Below, piece after piece: positions 1 to 9,598 of a stretch of DNA of 64,000 nt (positions within the stretch are counted from its first letter, which is position 1; every line of letters begins with the position of its first letter). The notes beneath the pieces are model-generated. The model worked only from the letters and a program-made list of their open reading frames with translations. It had not been told where the DNA came from and did no database searches. The DNA comes from a virus: IMG/VR virus record IMGVR_UViG_3300023171_000008, positions 38,558 through 102,557 of that record. One strand, given 5' to 3'. A program made the position numbers and the translations under genes.

Positions 1-552
1 ATCTAATTTAACTGCTGGATCAAATTTAGTTAAATCTTTAGTAGATGATAATTGTAATCCTGCATTTAAACTAAATACTCTTTCTTTAGGTTTAGGTATA
101 TTTACTGGTACAATTAAAGTTTTAGATTTAATTGTATAATCAGGTTTAATATCTAATAGTTTACCTTGTGTTTTAGCTTTAATAACTATCTTAACATTGT
201 CATCTTCAAATGGAGTTTCATAATCATTAATAGTAATAGCATCACTATATAACTTTAATTGACTATTTTCTTTCTTAACTAAATCAGTTTCATTCTGTAA
301 AGCTAAATACTTTTCCATTAATTCTTGATTAACTTGTGGAATAGTTATAACTGTATCTCTCCATTTAATAACTGTTTTTAAAGTAGTACTTTGAGGAGTT
401 AATACTTGTGGTGAGTCAAAATGACCTTTGACTTCAGGAGTTGTTACTGTAACTGTAGTAGGAACTACTTCACATGTTTTAGTACATCTTCCTATACTAA
501 ATGAAGTTATTAATAATATAATTAGTCCTAATATATATAAATTTCTATTCAT
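1..552 (-). CDS. N-terminal part of a secreted or lipoprotein-like protein (runs off the window)
   Basis: An open frame of 184 codons starts at the CAT complement at 550-552 and stays open to base 1, so the C-terminus lies outside. Residues about 4-20 are a hydrophobic export segment followed by a Cys (I-G-R-C), which could be a lipoprotein cleavage site or a membrane anchor. A Thr/Val/Pro-rich stretch follows, then a helical segment around residues 75-110, then beta-rich sequence. It lies just downstream of the endolysin in a lysis block, so an envelope or spanin-like role is possible, but I do not recognise the family. Confidence 0.7.
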   Translation of the reverse strand, partial: MNRNLYILGLIILLITSFSIGRCTKTCEVVPTTVTVTTPEVKGHFDSPQVLTPQSTTLKTVIKWRDTVITIPQVNQELMEKYLALQNETDLVKKENSQLKLYSDAITINDYETPFEDDNVKIVIKAKTQGKLLDIKPDYTIKSKTLIVPVNIPKPKERVFSLNAGLQLSSTKDLTKFDPAVKLD

Positions 553-554
553 AA

Positions 555-977
555 TTATAATTTTAATTCAAAATGTGGTTTGTCAATTATGCTTTTCCAT
601 GACCCACCCCACTCTACTTTTATTCCTAAACATTTAGCAGTTGCTAATATATGAGCAGCTATTACTTTAAGATTATCTCCTTTATCATTTAAATCTAAAG
701 ATCCATTTACAAAAGGATATAAATCTACTGCATATCCATAACCATCTGCTTTAACTTGATGATTTGATTTATTTTTAATTCCATCAGCTTTTGTAACTAT
801 TGGACCTTTAGTAGTTCTACCTTTAGCATATAATTCCTGCTGTTCTTTAGTAGTACGTACTCCATTAGTTAATGTAAAGTCTACAGGTGTATTTTTAATA
901 GCTTCAGTTAAAACTTTAACTAAACTAGGATGTATTCCTTTTAAAGTATCTAAACTTCTTTGACTAAATTTTGACAT
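555..977 (-). CDS. Peptidase M15-type endolysin (L,D- or D,D-peptidase)
   Basis: A 140-aa protein of the M15 (VanY/D-Ala-D-Ala carboxypeptidase-like) fold used by many phage endolysins. The zinc site is visible as His73 in SNHQ, Asp85 in YAVDL and His135 in DKPHFEL near the C-terminus. Its length fits a single-domain peptidase with no separate wall-binding domain. No signal peptide is seen, so it would need a holin for release. It sits beside multi-membrane and coiled-coil proteins that complete a lysis cassette. It should cut peptidoglycan peptides; the exact bond is not visible from sequence. Confidence 0.9.
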   Translation of the reverse strand: MSKFSQRSLDTLKGIHPSLVKVLTEAIKNTPVDFTLTNGVRTTKEQQELYAKGRTTKGPIVTKADGIKNKSNHQVKADGYGYAVDLYPFVNGSLDLNDKGDNLKVIAAHILATAKCLGIKVEWGGSWKSIIDKPHFELKL

Positions 978-984
978 AATTTTA

Positions 985-1200
985 TTATCTAATTCCTAAT
1001 TCTTTTTGAAGATTAATTAATTCCATTTTCTCACTTTCATAATGATTAATCTTTTGAGATAATACTTGGTTTAAACTGTCAATCTTACAAGTATCTTCAT
1101 AAGTTGCATTATATAATTGTAATTCTACTACTTTACTTCTTGGAGTAAAAGTAAATAAAGCAACTGTTACTATTGATATTATATATCCTATTGTCTTCAT
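985..1200 (-). CDS. Small single-pass membrane protein, spanin-like candidate
   Basis: 71 aa with an N-terminal hydrophobic segment (residues about 4-19) followed by a charged, helix-prone region ending in a leucine-spaced coiled-coil pattern. It starts four bases inside the end of the preceding gene at 1197 and lies next to the endolysin, so it belongs to the lysis operon. The anchor-plus-coil layout is typical of inner-membrane spanins, but it is short and no partner lipoprotein can be assigned with certainty. Confidence 0.65.
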   Translation of the reverse strand: MKTIGYIISIVTVALFTFTPRSKVVELQLYNATYEDTCKIDSLNQVLSQKINHYESEKMELINLQKELGIR

Positions 1201-1550
1201 TGTTTTACTTTTTTATACTTTTTAGTGTAAAATAAAATATCTCTAACTTGTTCTTCATTTTTTTCAACGTATTTAATATGTGCTTCTGTAGTTGCTCTGA
1301 TGATAGAATCTTTGGAATTATTAAGATACTCAAGTCTGCTAATACGGCCATTATAAGATATGATAAGTTCATTCTTTTCTTTAGTAAATTCATTTTTTTG
1401 ATCAATTAATTGATTTTCGTAACTTTTACGACCAAAAAATATTATAAGTCCTGCTATTAATCCCAAAGCTCCAGTTATATAAGCTAACTTTTTTTTATCT
1501 GTTAAACTAATCCATTTATCTAATAAATCAGTAATCCATTTTATTTCCAT
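1197..1550 (-). CDS. Membrane-anchored coiled-coil protein (possible spanin subunit)
   Basis: 117 aa. A short amphipathic N-terminus (DLLDKWISL) is followed by one membrane helix at about residues 23-40 and then about 70 residues of charged coiled coil. It overlaps the holin-like gene upstream (1541-1550) and the 71-aa gene downstream, which indicates translational coupling. The design resembles Rz-type inner-membrane spanins or phage lysis accessory proteins. Function is inferred from layout and location only. Confidence 0.7.
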   Translation of the reverse strand: MEIKWITDLLDKWISLTDKKKLAYITGALGLIAGLIIFFGRKSYENQLIDQKNEFTKEKNELIISYNGRISRLEYLNNSKDSIIRATTEAHIKYVEKNEEQVRDILFYTKKYKKVKQ

Positions 1551-1915
1551 TTTTTAATAGTATATAATTTATAACTTACTTCAATAATAGCTGCGATAGT
1601 ACTTGAATACAAAATTGCAACTAAAGGTGTTACATACCAGTGATAATAAGCTACAGGATCTAATCCAAATAATTTAGAATATGTATTTAATAGTAATATA
1701 AATATTAAACCATATAATAATCTTTTACTAATCCAATACCAAGTATTACTATTAAGTAACATAAAAATTAATAACATTAGAAGAATTACATTATCTATAA
1801 TGGGTTGCCAAAATAAATATAAATTCCAATTTTTACATGAAAATTTAAATGAAAATATTAATATTAACGTTATTATATAAGGAAATAATTCTCCTAATGT
1901 TATTGTTTTATTCAT
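1541..1915 (-). CDS. Multi-pass membrane protein, likely holin
   Basis: 124 aa with about four hydrophobic segments (residues about 10-25, 40-57, 64-82, 92-112) and a basic C-terminal tail (YTIKKWK). Its size and topology fit a class I-like holin. It is followed by the coiled-coil proteins and the M15 endolysin in the same direction. No conserved catalytic residue is expected. Assignment rests on topology and position in the lysis block. Confidence 0.65.
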   Translation of the reverse strand: MNKTITLGELFPYIITLILIFSFKFSCKNWNLYLFWQPIIDNVILLMLLIFMLLNSNTWYWISKRLLYGLIFILLLNTYSKLFGLDPVAYYHWYVTPLVAILYSSTIAAIIEVSYKLYTIKKWK

Positions 1916-1918
1916 ATA

Positions 1919-2137
1919 CTATTTCTTAGGAAACATTGGTTTGTTTGGATTAATTGGTGTTAAACCATCCATTTGCAAATTAGATAAACTAACTATATTA
2001 GGTAAATCTGTTGTAGTATATATTTCTTTAAATATATAATGTTGATCTAAATCATTACTATACGAAGAAGTATATACTTCATTGTTATCATTTGCAAAAT
2101 AAAGTGCTGTATGTTCTGATACTTTTTTAAAATCCAT
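1919..2137 (-). CDS. Small protein of unknown function
   Basis: 72 aa, soluble, no membrane segment or Cys. Tandem aromatic and acidic residues sit in the middle, with a Pro/Asn-rich C-terminus. It lies between two multi-pass membrane proteins with only 3-base spacers, so it is co-transcribed with the lysis genes. Not recognised. Confidence 0.6.
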   Translation of the reverse strand: MDFKKVSEHTALYFANDNNEVYTSSYSNDLDQHYIFKEIYTTTDLPNIVSLSNLQMDGLTPINPNKPMFPKK

Positions 2138-2140
2138 TAT

Positions 2141-2566
2141 TTAAATTTGTTTTTTAATTTTTTTAATTAATGATGGTAATCCCCAATATCCAAACGCTAT
2201 TACGAATATAGCTAATCCAGATAATGATACAATACCATAAAGCTTTTCAGGTATTTTCACAAATATAGAAGATAACGAAAACAATCCACTTGTAATTATA
2301 GATGCAATAACTGCACCTTTAATTGTTCTTTCTTCTTCTTGATTAGCTGAATCTCCTGATTGATGATTTTGTCCCTGTAATATATTTATACCTACAGAAG
2401 CACCATATCCAAGTCCTATAGCTACAGCAGAAATTACAAACCATATTGTTATTTTATCTCCTGTAGAACCACCTATACCTATATAGCCTGCACCTGCAAT
2501 AATAAAAATTGCTACCGATACACCTACTAAGTAGTTAACTAAATCTGTTCTTTTAATTGTACTCAT
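2141..2566 (-). CDS. Four-helix membrane protein
   Basis: 141 aa with hydrophobic helices at about residues 10-30, 40-60, 84-103 and 112-130, rich in Gly/Ala/Ile, and a hydrophilic loop (residues about 62-82) containing E-E-E-R. It may be a second holin-like or antiholin-like protein, or a structural membrane protein. It sits at the border between tail genes and lysis genes. Confidence 0.65.
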   Translation of the reverse strand: MSTIKRTDLVNYLVGVSVAIFIIAGAGYIGIGGSTGDKITIWFVISAVAIGLGYGASVGINILQGQNHQSGDSANQEEERTIKGAVIASIITSGLFSLSSIFVKIPEKLYGIVSLSGLAIFVIAFGYWGLPSLIKKIKKQI

Positions 2567-2575
2567 ATTATAATT

Positions 2576-2905
2576 TTAAGAAATTAAAGTAGGTAAATAA
2601 AATGGTGCTATACTTGTGTATGCTCCACCATAACCTACTGCTTCAAAAGTAATTTGTAAATAAACTGGTTGTAAACTTAAGAGATTTCCTACATTAAAAG
2701 TTGCTACATCTGTACCCACTAAAGTTAAAGTTTGAATTATTGTATTATTTATATCTCTAATTATAAATCTTCGAGCATAGAAATCACTACGAGTAATTAC
2801 TGGATCGCTTATATCATAGTTAGAGGTATCTGTAAGTGTTAATACACTTGATGTAAGAATGCTACCTGAGATAGCTTTTGAAAAAGAAGCATTGAATTGT
2901 GCCAT
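2576..2905 (-). CDS. Small beta-rich tail-associated protein
   Basis: 109 aa, Thr/Ser/Val-rich alternating pattern typical of a beta-sandwich virion protein. It begins MAQFNASF with no signal peptide and ends in a hydrophobic Pro-Leu-Ile-Ser tail. It is part of the contiguous tail-fibre operon and precedes the lysis genes. A role as a small tail-tip or baseplate component is inferred from location. Confidence 0.6.
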   Translation of the reverse strand: MAQFNASFSKAISGSILTSSVLTLTDTSNYDISDPVITRSDFYARRFIIRDINNTIIQTLTLVGTDVATFNVGNLLSLQPVYLQITFEAVGYGGAYTSIAPFYLPTLIS

Positions 2906-2926
2906 TTGTATAAAAAGAATTATTGG

Positions 2927-3385
2927 TTAACGTATTGCTGTGTAAAAATATGTGGCTAAACCTGCCAAAGGCAAACTTCTATAATTAACGGTAAATGTTG
3001 TAGCGTTTATATTACTTATCCATCTATCGCCTATTGCTCCTTGTTGTGATAATGCCTCTAATAATATTCCTGAAGGTATATAAGGTAATCCGTGAGAAAC
3101 AGTATAAGTTAAAGTTAGTAAAGCTACAGTAATACTAAAAGTTCCAGTTGAGTAATTATTATTTCTCATTCTTGTCCATCTACCTACGCTCATACCAGAT
3201 ACTTGAATGTAGTTAATTCCATCTGCTGTATTGACAGCCGTAGAAGACCATCTATAATTTCCTCCACCTCTATCGTCTGGATTTACACCATACGCAACAT
3301 AGACTACCACTCCTTCTGTACCTGCTTGTAAAGCTAAATCTGCAAGGCTATCAAAAGCCTGTCCTGTCATTGTAATATAAGCCAT
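2927..3385 (-). CDS. Short tail-fibre/tail-tip protein
   Basis: 152 aa. The first half has a Gly-rich NPDDRGGGNYRW block like that found at the start of many phage tail-spike and fibre proteins. The C-terminal 70 residues contain TVSHGLPYIP, which parallels NIPHGLGVTP at the C-terminus of the 1247-aa fibre next door. It therefore looks like a shortened paralogue sharing the distal domain. It probably contributes to host binding. Confidence 0.65.
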   Translation of the reverse strand: MAYITMTGQAFDSLADLALQAGTEGVVVYVAYGVNPDDRGGGNYRWSSTAVNTADGINYIQVSGMSVGRWTRMRNNNYSTGTFSITVALLTLTYTVSHGLPYIPSGILLEALSQQGAIGDRWISNINATTFTVNYRSLPLAGLATYFYTAIR

Positions 3386-3388
3386 ATT

Positions 3389-6300
3389 TTATTTAAAAGC
3401 TATCCAACCCCAAGATAGATTATTAGTTCCAGATGCAGGGGCTACGCTATAAGTTATTATAATGTTTGTTGCATCCCATGTTACAAATTGAATTCCTGCT
3501 GAAGCAGCATTTTTTGCATCTGCTCTTGCGTAAGTTGGTGTTACTCCTAATCCATGAGGAATATTATATGTAATAGTACTTCCTCCAACTCCACTTTGAG
3601 TATTTGTTCCTTTTGTATTTAAACCATCTACATAACCTTTATTTGCAGCTTGTGTTGCTGTTGTAGGAGTTGGTACTATAGGACTAAAAGTAAATGTTCC
3701 TACACCTGTAGTCCTGTCAAAAGATAACCAAGTAGCTGAAAGGTCATAACTTTGTATAGCTAAATTACTTGTTGTATTAGAAGGCCTTAAGCTGTTAAAA
3801 TAACCACTTGTAGCAAAAATACGCATTGCTCTGTTTGTTACTCCCCCTATACTTATTGTATTATCCCCACTAAATACTAAAGTACTACCAATTGTAAAAC
3901 CACTACTAAAAGTGTTCATTGCAGTCCACGTATTAGTAGAAGCTAAAGTACCCTTTAAATTTAAAGCAGTTAGAATATTACCACTACTTAGTAAATTAGT
4001 GCTTGATGCAGTAGGTACACTATCCGTTAACACAGAAATTACAGAACCTGTTACATCTATAGGAGTAGTTCCTGTATAAGTAGTTCCTCCTCCACCTCCT
4101 GAAATTGTACCTAAATCCGCATAACCATCTACACCTGTATTAAATGTAGAACCATTAACTTTAACTCCTATAGTTAAGTTACCTGGACTTGTAGGTATAC
4201 TTAATGCAGGAGATGTACTATTTAAAACTGTTTGTAAAGTAGTGCTTTTATAATCATAATCGTAACGCCTGTCAGGAGAACCGCCTGAGTAATAATAACC
4301 CCCGTTACCTGTAGGTGTTACGGCTTGAAAATTAGTAAAATCATTGTATTTAACAATATACAATTTACCATTAACCGAGTTTAATTCTTCATTTAAATAA
4401 ATAAAACCCTCTTTAGAAATACTATTGTTGTCAGTAATTCTCGTTGTTGTTGAGCCTGAAAAATTACTAATAGGTACACTTTCTTTTACAGTTAAATCAG
4501 ATGTATCTATGCGTATTAACAAATGATTTGTTGTCGTGCCTGCTGTTGCTGTATGTATAATTAATTGACCTTGAAACAAACCTATCCAGTGAGGGTAAAT
4601 AGTCATTCCTGACGTTGCTCCGGTGCTTACCCTTGTACTTGGCATGTTTCTAACTAACTTACCACTTATAGCGTTATAAACATCTAAACCTATAAAGTTA
4701 TTTAATATATCAGTAGTCCCTGTGGTATATGTGGGGATATAAATATCTCCTTTGTATAAACAAAACGGTACACTTGATAAAAGTCTTTTAGTTGATCCTG
4801 TGCTTAAAGTTGACGATAATATAGTTAAATTATCAAGATTTAAATCAGTTCTAACTAATGAACCACCTGTAGTTGATGACGTAGATAAAACTGAAAATAC
4901 ACCATCATCTGAAACTTGTATATCTCCTGTACTTCCAGCAATTCCTGTTAACTCAATAACTTTAAAATCGTTTAAATTATAAGGATTTATTTTTATTAGT
5001 TGCGTTTTAGCTAATGCCGCATCTACTCCAAGTCTTGTATTCATATACAAATACTCTTTGTAAAACCTGCAACCATGAACTGCATACATATTGTTGCCTG
5101 AATCTCTGTAAACTAAATCTGTATATTCTTTGTAGTCGAAATCAATAATTTTTATAACTCCATCCTGCATGTCTGCTTTTAAAATAAGCACATACAAATT
5201 AGCACCTGTAGTATAACTGGTAGTACCATGTATAATTATATCATTACCATTTACATAAACCCAATTAGTTAATAGTCTTGGATATGTAGCGCGACTTGGA
5301 ACGTAAGGGGTAATATCTAAATATCTTTCTACTCCATCGCTGCCAATATAATACATACTACGCCCATCAAATAAATTGTTAGGCACGTCATATTTAAATA
5401 AACTGTTTGCGATAAATAAATCATCTGATAACCCTGTGTGTCCTGTGATATCTTCAAGTAAAGCTATCTCTCCGTCTTTATCAGGTAAATAATAATCATG
5501 CGATTCAGTCATTAAAGATCTGCTTAAACCTACAGCAATTCCAGTTTTATCACCAAAAAGAAATCTTGTTCCGTTGTCAGATAAAGAAGATAAATAATCT
5601 GTGCCATCTGTAAAATTAATAGTAGCCCCTGAAGCTCCATAATCAATATTTACATCCCCAGTAACAGGATTGTCTTCTGTAGTACCTGTAATTGGTATAA
5701 ACTGACTGCCTAATTGAGTATCTAAATCAATATTACCGTTTAAATCTGCTTCTACACCATTTACGGTTAAAGCATTATATTTCCCGTTTACCTTAAAATC
5801 AGGCTGTGATATATCTAAATTAAATTCGTCGTTGAAACTAAAAATAGCCTGGTCAGCAGGATTGCCTCCTTTAAATATAGCAGCTCTTTCATTATCGAAT
5901 ATTATGTCATTATTATTACCTGTATGATTTCCGTTGCTTAAAACGCTCTCAAGGTTTTGTGATACTCCACTCCCAGATATTGTTAAAGGTATTACACCAT
6001 TAGTCCCTGCTCTTACAGCAATGGCACCATTTACAGAAATACCTAAAGCTAAAGTATTATTAACAATTTCTGAGTTAGGTAGTTCATAAAACTTAGCTGT
6101 TCCTGTTAAGTTGTTAGAACCTATTTTACCCTGTACTCCTGTAGGACTTGTTTTTAAAGTTAGTCCTGAAGTATCTAACGTACCTGAAACTGTATTTGCT
6201 CCTCCTGTATACGATACATTAACTGCTCCTGTAGTTATTATTGTTTTACCTGAAGGTGCAATTAGATTTATAGAATTATTAGCAGTATTACCTAAAGCAA

Positions 6301-7132
6301 GAACACTTGCTAAATCCTGCCCTGGACTAACTTCACTATTTGTACTTGTTGCAAAATCTTCTGTAACTAATTGTTCTCCTGACCCTCCATATATACCATT
6401 TTCTCCTATAAACTGAACTAAATATAATACCCCTTCTTGTGTATAGCTGAAGTAATATATTAATTCATCATTAGATAAATCTCTTGAAACACTATTTGCT
6501 GCTGTTACATAATCTCCATCAGCTAATTCTCCTAAAGATATAGTACGAGTATTAGGGTCATTCGTAACATCTTCTACAGTAGTTGCATTAGAACTAAGTA
6601 ATTTAAACATTGATGCACTTGTAGCTGTTCCTGTAGGGTTTATACCTGTACTATTTCCCCATACCCCCGTACCACCTATAAACGCATATACTAAACGATT
6701 ACTATTACCATTAGCTAAATTTTCAGTAACTTGTATATATACAGGTTTAGTAGTTTCTGTAACTGTAAATGAACCATTAGGTATTCTATTATTTTGATTT
6801 ATAAAAGTTTGGATATTATTACCAACAGTAGTATTAAATTGAGCGGTATAATTTACAAATAAACCAGTATGATTAATAATAGGTTTTTTTGCTACTAAAT
6901 TAATATCTTCTATTCCATTTTCAAACCAATATTCAACTACATGACCCCCTATAAAATATAATCCAGAAGAATCATAAATAGGATTCTCTACAATAAGAAC
7001 AGTTCTACCTACCTCTCTTAAATTAGCTGTTGCTGTTAATGCATCTTGTATAGTTGCATAAGGACCTTTTTGTTTATCAGCACTTGCATTAGGATTTACT
7101 ACTTTTAATTTTTCTGTTATTTCAAAAGCCAT
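3389..7132 (-). CDS. Large tail-fibre protein with an apparent beta-propeller insert
   Basis: 1247 aa. Residues 1-90 form an anchoring domain shared with the 540-aa fibre downstream in sequence order (KVVNP...KGPY.TI.(D/E)AL.ATANLR..GRTV). Residues about 100-560 are Thr/Gly/Asn-rich beta repeats. Residues about 580-965 repeat a four-strand pattern (such as LIKINPYNLNDFKVIEL and LLIRIDTSDLTVKES) that looks like propeller blades. A distal domain follows with the HGLGVTP motif. Base composition is noticeably richer in G/C than neighbouring genes, which suggests module exchange. This is the likely receptor-binding fibre. Confidence 0.75.
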   Translation of the reverse strand: MAFEITEKLKVVNPNASADKQKGPYATIQDALTATANLREVGRTVLIVENPIYDSSGLYFIGGHVVEYWFENGIEDINLVAKKPIINHTGLFVNYTAQFNTTVGNNIQTFINQNNRIPNGSFTVTETTKPVYIQVTENLANGNSNRLVYAFIGGTGVWGNSTGINPTGTATSASMFKLLSSNATTVEDVTNDPNTRTISLGELADGDYVTAANSVSRDLSNDELIYYFSYTQEGVLYLVQFIGENGIYGGSGEQLVTEDFATSTNSEVSPGQDLASVLALGNTANNSINLIAPSGKTIITTGAVNVSYTGGANTVSGTLDTSGLTLKTSPTGVQGKIGSNNLTGTAKFYELPNSEIVNNTLALGISVNGAIAVRAGTNGVIPLTISGSGVSQNLESVLSNGNHTGNNNDIIFDNERAAIFKGGNPADQAIFSFNDEFNLDISQPDFKVNGKYNALTVNGVEADLNGNIDLDTQLGSQFIPITGTTEDNPVTGDVNIDYGASGATINFTDGTDYLSSLSDNGTRFLFGDKTGIAVGLSRSLMTESHDYYLPDKDGEIALLEDITGHTGLSDDLFIANSLFKYDVPNNLFDGRSMYYIGSDGVERYLDITPYVPSRATYPRLLTNWVYVNGNDIIIHGTTSYTTGANLYVLILKADMQDGVIKIIDFDYKEYTDLVYRDSGNNMYAVHGCRFYKEYLYMNTRLGVDAALAKTQLIKINPYNLNDFKVIELTGIAGSTGDIQVSDDGVFSVLSTSSTTGGSLVRTDLNLDNLTILSSTLSTGSTKRLLSSVPFCLYKGDIYIPTYTTGTTDILNNFIGLDVYNAISGKLVRNMPSTRVSTGATSGMTIYPHWIGLFQGQLIIHTATAGTTTNHLLIRIDTSDLTVKESVPISNFSGSTTTRITDNNSISKEGFIYLNEELNSVNGKLYIVKYNDFTNFQAVTPTGNGGYYYSGGSPDRRYDYDYKSTTLQTVLNSTSPALSIPTSPGNLTIGVKVNGSTFNTGVDGYADLGTISGGGGGTTYTGTTPIDVTGSVISVLTDSVPTASSTNLLSSGNILTALNLKGTLASTNTWTAMNTFSSGFTIGSTLVFSGDNTISIGGVTNRAMRIFATSGYFNSLRPSNTTSNLAIQSYDLSATWLSFDRTTGVGTFTFSPIVPTPTTATQAANKGYVDGLNTKGTNTQSGVGGSTITYNIPHGLGVTPTYARADAKNAASAGIQFVTWDATNIIITYSVAPASGTNNLSWGWIAFK

Positions 7133-7133
7133 A

Positions 7134-8756
7134 TTAAGATATTGTTACATTGATTGTATAATTGTTACTAAACGGTACAGCATTCTGTAAAGTATAATAT
7201 TTATATGATACTGAAGTGTTAGCAGCATCTGGTACAGTAGTAACTGAATTATCTAATGTAAAAGTTAAAAATTCATTAGTACCTGTATTCTGAGCTGAAA
7301 CTAGTGTTTTAGTAGAAGGTATTGCAATTACAAATCTTCTATTAGTTGTTCCTGTAGTAAAACTAAATGTATTACTTGAATTTACTACAGAAGAAGATAA
7401 TAATGCAGTTCTTAAATTAGTTCCATTAGTAGGGAAAGCACTTACGCTTCCACCATATTTTCTATATAATCCCATAATTGTTTGTTCTGGAGAATTAGTT
7501 GAACCTGAAGGTATTCTTCCTGTACAGTTTTGTTGACCTAAGTTATCATTTAAACAACTACCTTGTGCATAAAATACTTTACCTGAATATATAGTCGTTC
7601 CATTAGGAACTGTAAGTGTTTCAGTAAATGTACTTGCTGTAGATACAGTATTAGCATTTTTATATATTATTTGGCTAGTTGGATTACCACCATTATTTTG
7701 AGTATAAAATTGACTAATATTAACTCCTACAGAAGTACCTACTTCATAACTATTAAATACATTAGGATTTGATTGAATATAAGATACTGGAGTTACATAT
7801 GTAGGATTTTGTCTTAATAAATCATATATATTACCTATATCATCGTTAGCTACTATATCTGTTAGATAAGTATGTTCTGCTTCTTGTAAATGCCATTGCC
7901 CTCCTAAAGGGTTTAATATTTGAGCATGAGTAGTAGCGTGTGGATTTGCACCAGTTATTTGAGAATGAGTATATGCTGTTTGTGTATAATCTCCTCTACC
8001 TGCTGTAGAAGAAGTTGTACCTAATACTAAACCGCTTCCTATTTGTACATAAGTTGTACCACTCCATCTATAAGCTGTACTTGTATCTGCAGCTACATAT
8101 ATAATATCGGGTTGTCCTGTAGCAGGAAAGTTAGGTCTAGTAGGATATTCTTGAACTTGATCTATATAACTTGGTAATTGAGCTTCAGGAACTTTACCGT
8201 TAACTAAATCTGCTTTAGTTGATAGTTTTGCATCAAGATGTATCTTTTGAACGTAATCTAAGCTCTGTATTCCACTGGAATGGTCTATAGTAGAACTAAT
8301 ACCTCTTGTAGTACTATCTATTGTTATAGCTCCTATATTAGCTTTACCAGCTCCTGTAATAGTTGATTTAGAAGTACCTGTTGCATCTTTTATATTAAGT
8401 GTCCAAATTCCAGATGTTTTAATTAATTCTAAAGATTGTGGTTCTGATCCAGCTTTAAATATTACATTTCCTGTTACTGGTTGTGATTGAGTAGTACCTG
8501 TTAAAGGAATATAATCTGCATTAATATCATTAACATCTATTGTTTTAAGAACTAAATCAGCATCTGCAATACCATCTTTAAACCAGTATTCTACAGCACT
8601 TCCATTTTCCATTATTACTACAGTTCTACCTTCTTTACGTAAGTTTGCTGTAGCTACTAAAGCTTCTGATATTGAGTTATAAGGACCTTTTAAAGCATCT
8701 ACATCTGTAGAGGGATTTACTATTTTTACCTGTGTGGTTAAATCAAATGTTGGCAT
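7134..8756 (-). CDS. Tail-fibre protein, chimera of two neighbouring fibres
   Basis: 540 aa. The N-terminal 75 residues match the N-terminus of the 1247-aa fibre (KIVNPS, KGPYNSI, ATANLRKEGRTVVIMEN). The C-terminal 215 residues match the C-terminus of the 279-aa protein at 8758-9597 (FPTNGT.LR..LLSSSV, TGTTNRRFVIAIP, NTGTNEFL, NAVPFS.NYT). The middle contains an ATTHAQILNP segment and a YRWSGTTYV repeat unit common in fibres. It starts one base after the neighbour ends, with the same MxTF/MAFE start context. Confidence 0.75.
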   Translation of the reverse strand: MPTFDLTTQVKIVNPSTDVDALKGPYNSISEALVATANLRKEGRTVVIMENGSAVEYWFKDGIADADLVLKTIDVNDINADYIPLTGTTQSQPVTGNVIFKAGSEPQSLELIKTSGIWTLNIKDATGTSKSTITGAGKANIGAITIDSTTRGISSTIDHSSGIQSLDYVQKIHLDAKLSTKADLVNGKVPEAQLPSYIDQVQEYPTRPNFPATGQPDIIYVAADTSTAYRWSGTTYVQIGSGLVLGTTSSTAGRGDYTQTAYTHSQITGANPHATTHAQILNPLGGQWHLQEAEHTYLTDIVANDDIGNIYDLLRQNPTYVTPVSYIQSNPNVFNSYEVGTSVGVNISQFYTQNNGGNPTSQIIYKNANTVSTASTFTETLTVPNGTTIYSGKVFYAQGSCLNDNLGQQNCTGRIPSGSTNSPEQTIMGLYRKYGGSVSAFPTNGTNLRTALLSSSVVNSSNTFSFTTGTTNRRFVIAIPSTKTLVSAQNTGTNEFLTFTLDNSVTTVPDAANTSVSYKYYTLQNAVPFSNNYTINVTIS

Positions 8757-8757
8757 A

Positions 8758-9597
8758 TTATATTATTGTTACGTTTAAAGTATAGTTTGAACTGAATGGA
8801 ACTGCATTTTCTAAAACATAAACTTTATAAGCCTGATTTGTACCACTTGCATCTGGAATAAAGCTAATAGTATTATATGTTATAAAATTTAAAAATTCGT
8901 TTGTTCCTGTATTCTGTACTGATATTAATGTTTTATTACCAGGTATAGCTATTAAAAATCTTTTATTGGTAGTACCAGTATTAAATGTAAAATTATTAGC
9001 TGTATTTAAAACTGAACTCGATAATAATTTATTTCTTAATTCTGTTCCACTTATAGGAAAATTATCTATTGATCCACTATATCTTCTTAAGGCTCCTGAT
9101 ATTGTTTTAATTGGAGATATTACAGTTCCTGCTGGTATTTGATTAGTACAATCTATATTACCTAGGTTATTAGTTTTATTACATAATCCCTGACTATAAT
9201 TTACATAACCTCCATATACTACATTTGATGAAGTTATAAATAAATTTTCTGTAAAGGTATTTGTGTTAGTTACAATTGTACCGTTTTTAGTTATAAATTC
9301 AGATGTTTTATTACCTGCATCATTTTTATTAAATGTCTGAGTTATATTAATTACTTGAGTAGACCCTATTTCAAAAGTATTAGAATTAATATTTAAACTA
9401 GAACTTGGTTGTGTATATGAAGGATGTATGATGGAAGCTTGTATTACAGCATCTAATAAATCATATTGACTTTTCTTTAAATGATAAAACTCGTCTGGCT
9501 GTAATCCACCTTGTAATCCTGACAGATCATTATGATCTGTTATACCACCTCCACTACCCGAACCACTATTGGGATATACTATTTTTACATAAGCCAT
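8758..9597 (-). CDS. Tail-fibre protein with the shared C-terminal domain
   Basis: 279 aa. It starts MAYVKIVYPN followed by a Ser/Gly linker and the fibre motif DHNDLSGLQGG..PDEFYHL, often seen where trimeric fibres attach. The C-terminal about 215 residues are a paralogue of the C-terminus of the 540-aa fibre. It contains two Cys pairs within the shared domain (SQGLCNKTNNLGNIDC and its counterpart), a possible disulfide or metal site. Confidence 0.75.
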   Translation of the reverse strand: MAYVKIVYPNSGSGSGGGITDHNDLSGLQGGLQPDEFYHLKKSQYDLLDAVIQASIIHPSYTQPSSSLNINSNTFEIGSTQVINITQTFNKNDAGNKTSEFITKNGTIVTNTNTFTENLFITSSNVVYGGYVNYSQGLCNKTNNLGNIDCTNQIPAGTVISPIKTISGALRRYSGSIDNFPISGTELRNKLLSSSVLNTANNFTFNTGTTNKRFLIAIPGNKTLISVQNTGTNEFLNFITYNTISFIPDASGTNQAYKVYVLENAVPFSSNYTLNVTII

Positions 9598-9598
9598 A

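Noticed and set aside
3389-7132. Plus-strand ORFs (about 4752-4982 and 6111-6416) inside the fibre gene
   Set aside because: They lie in a low-stop antisense frame of a Thr/Ser/Gly-rich gene and have no start context.
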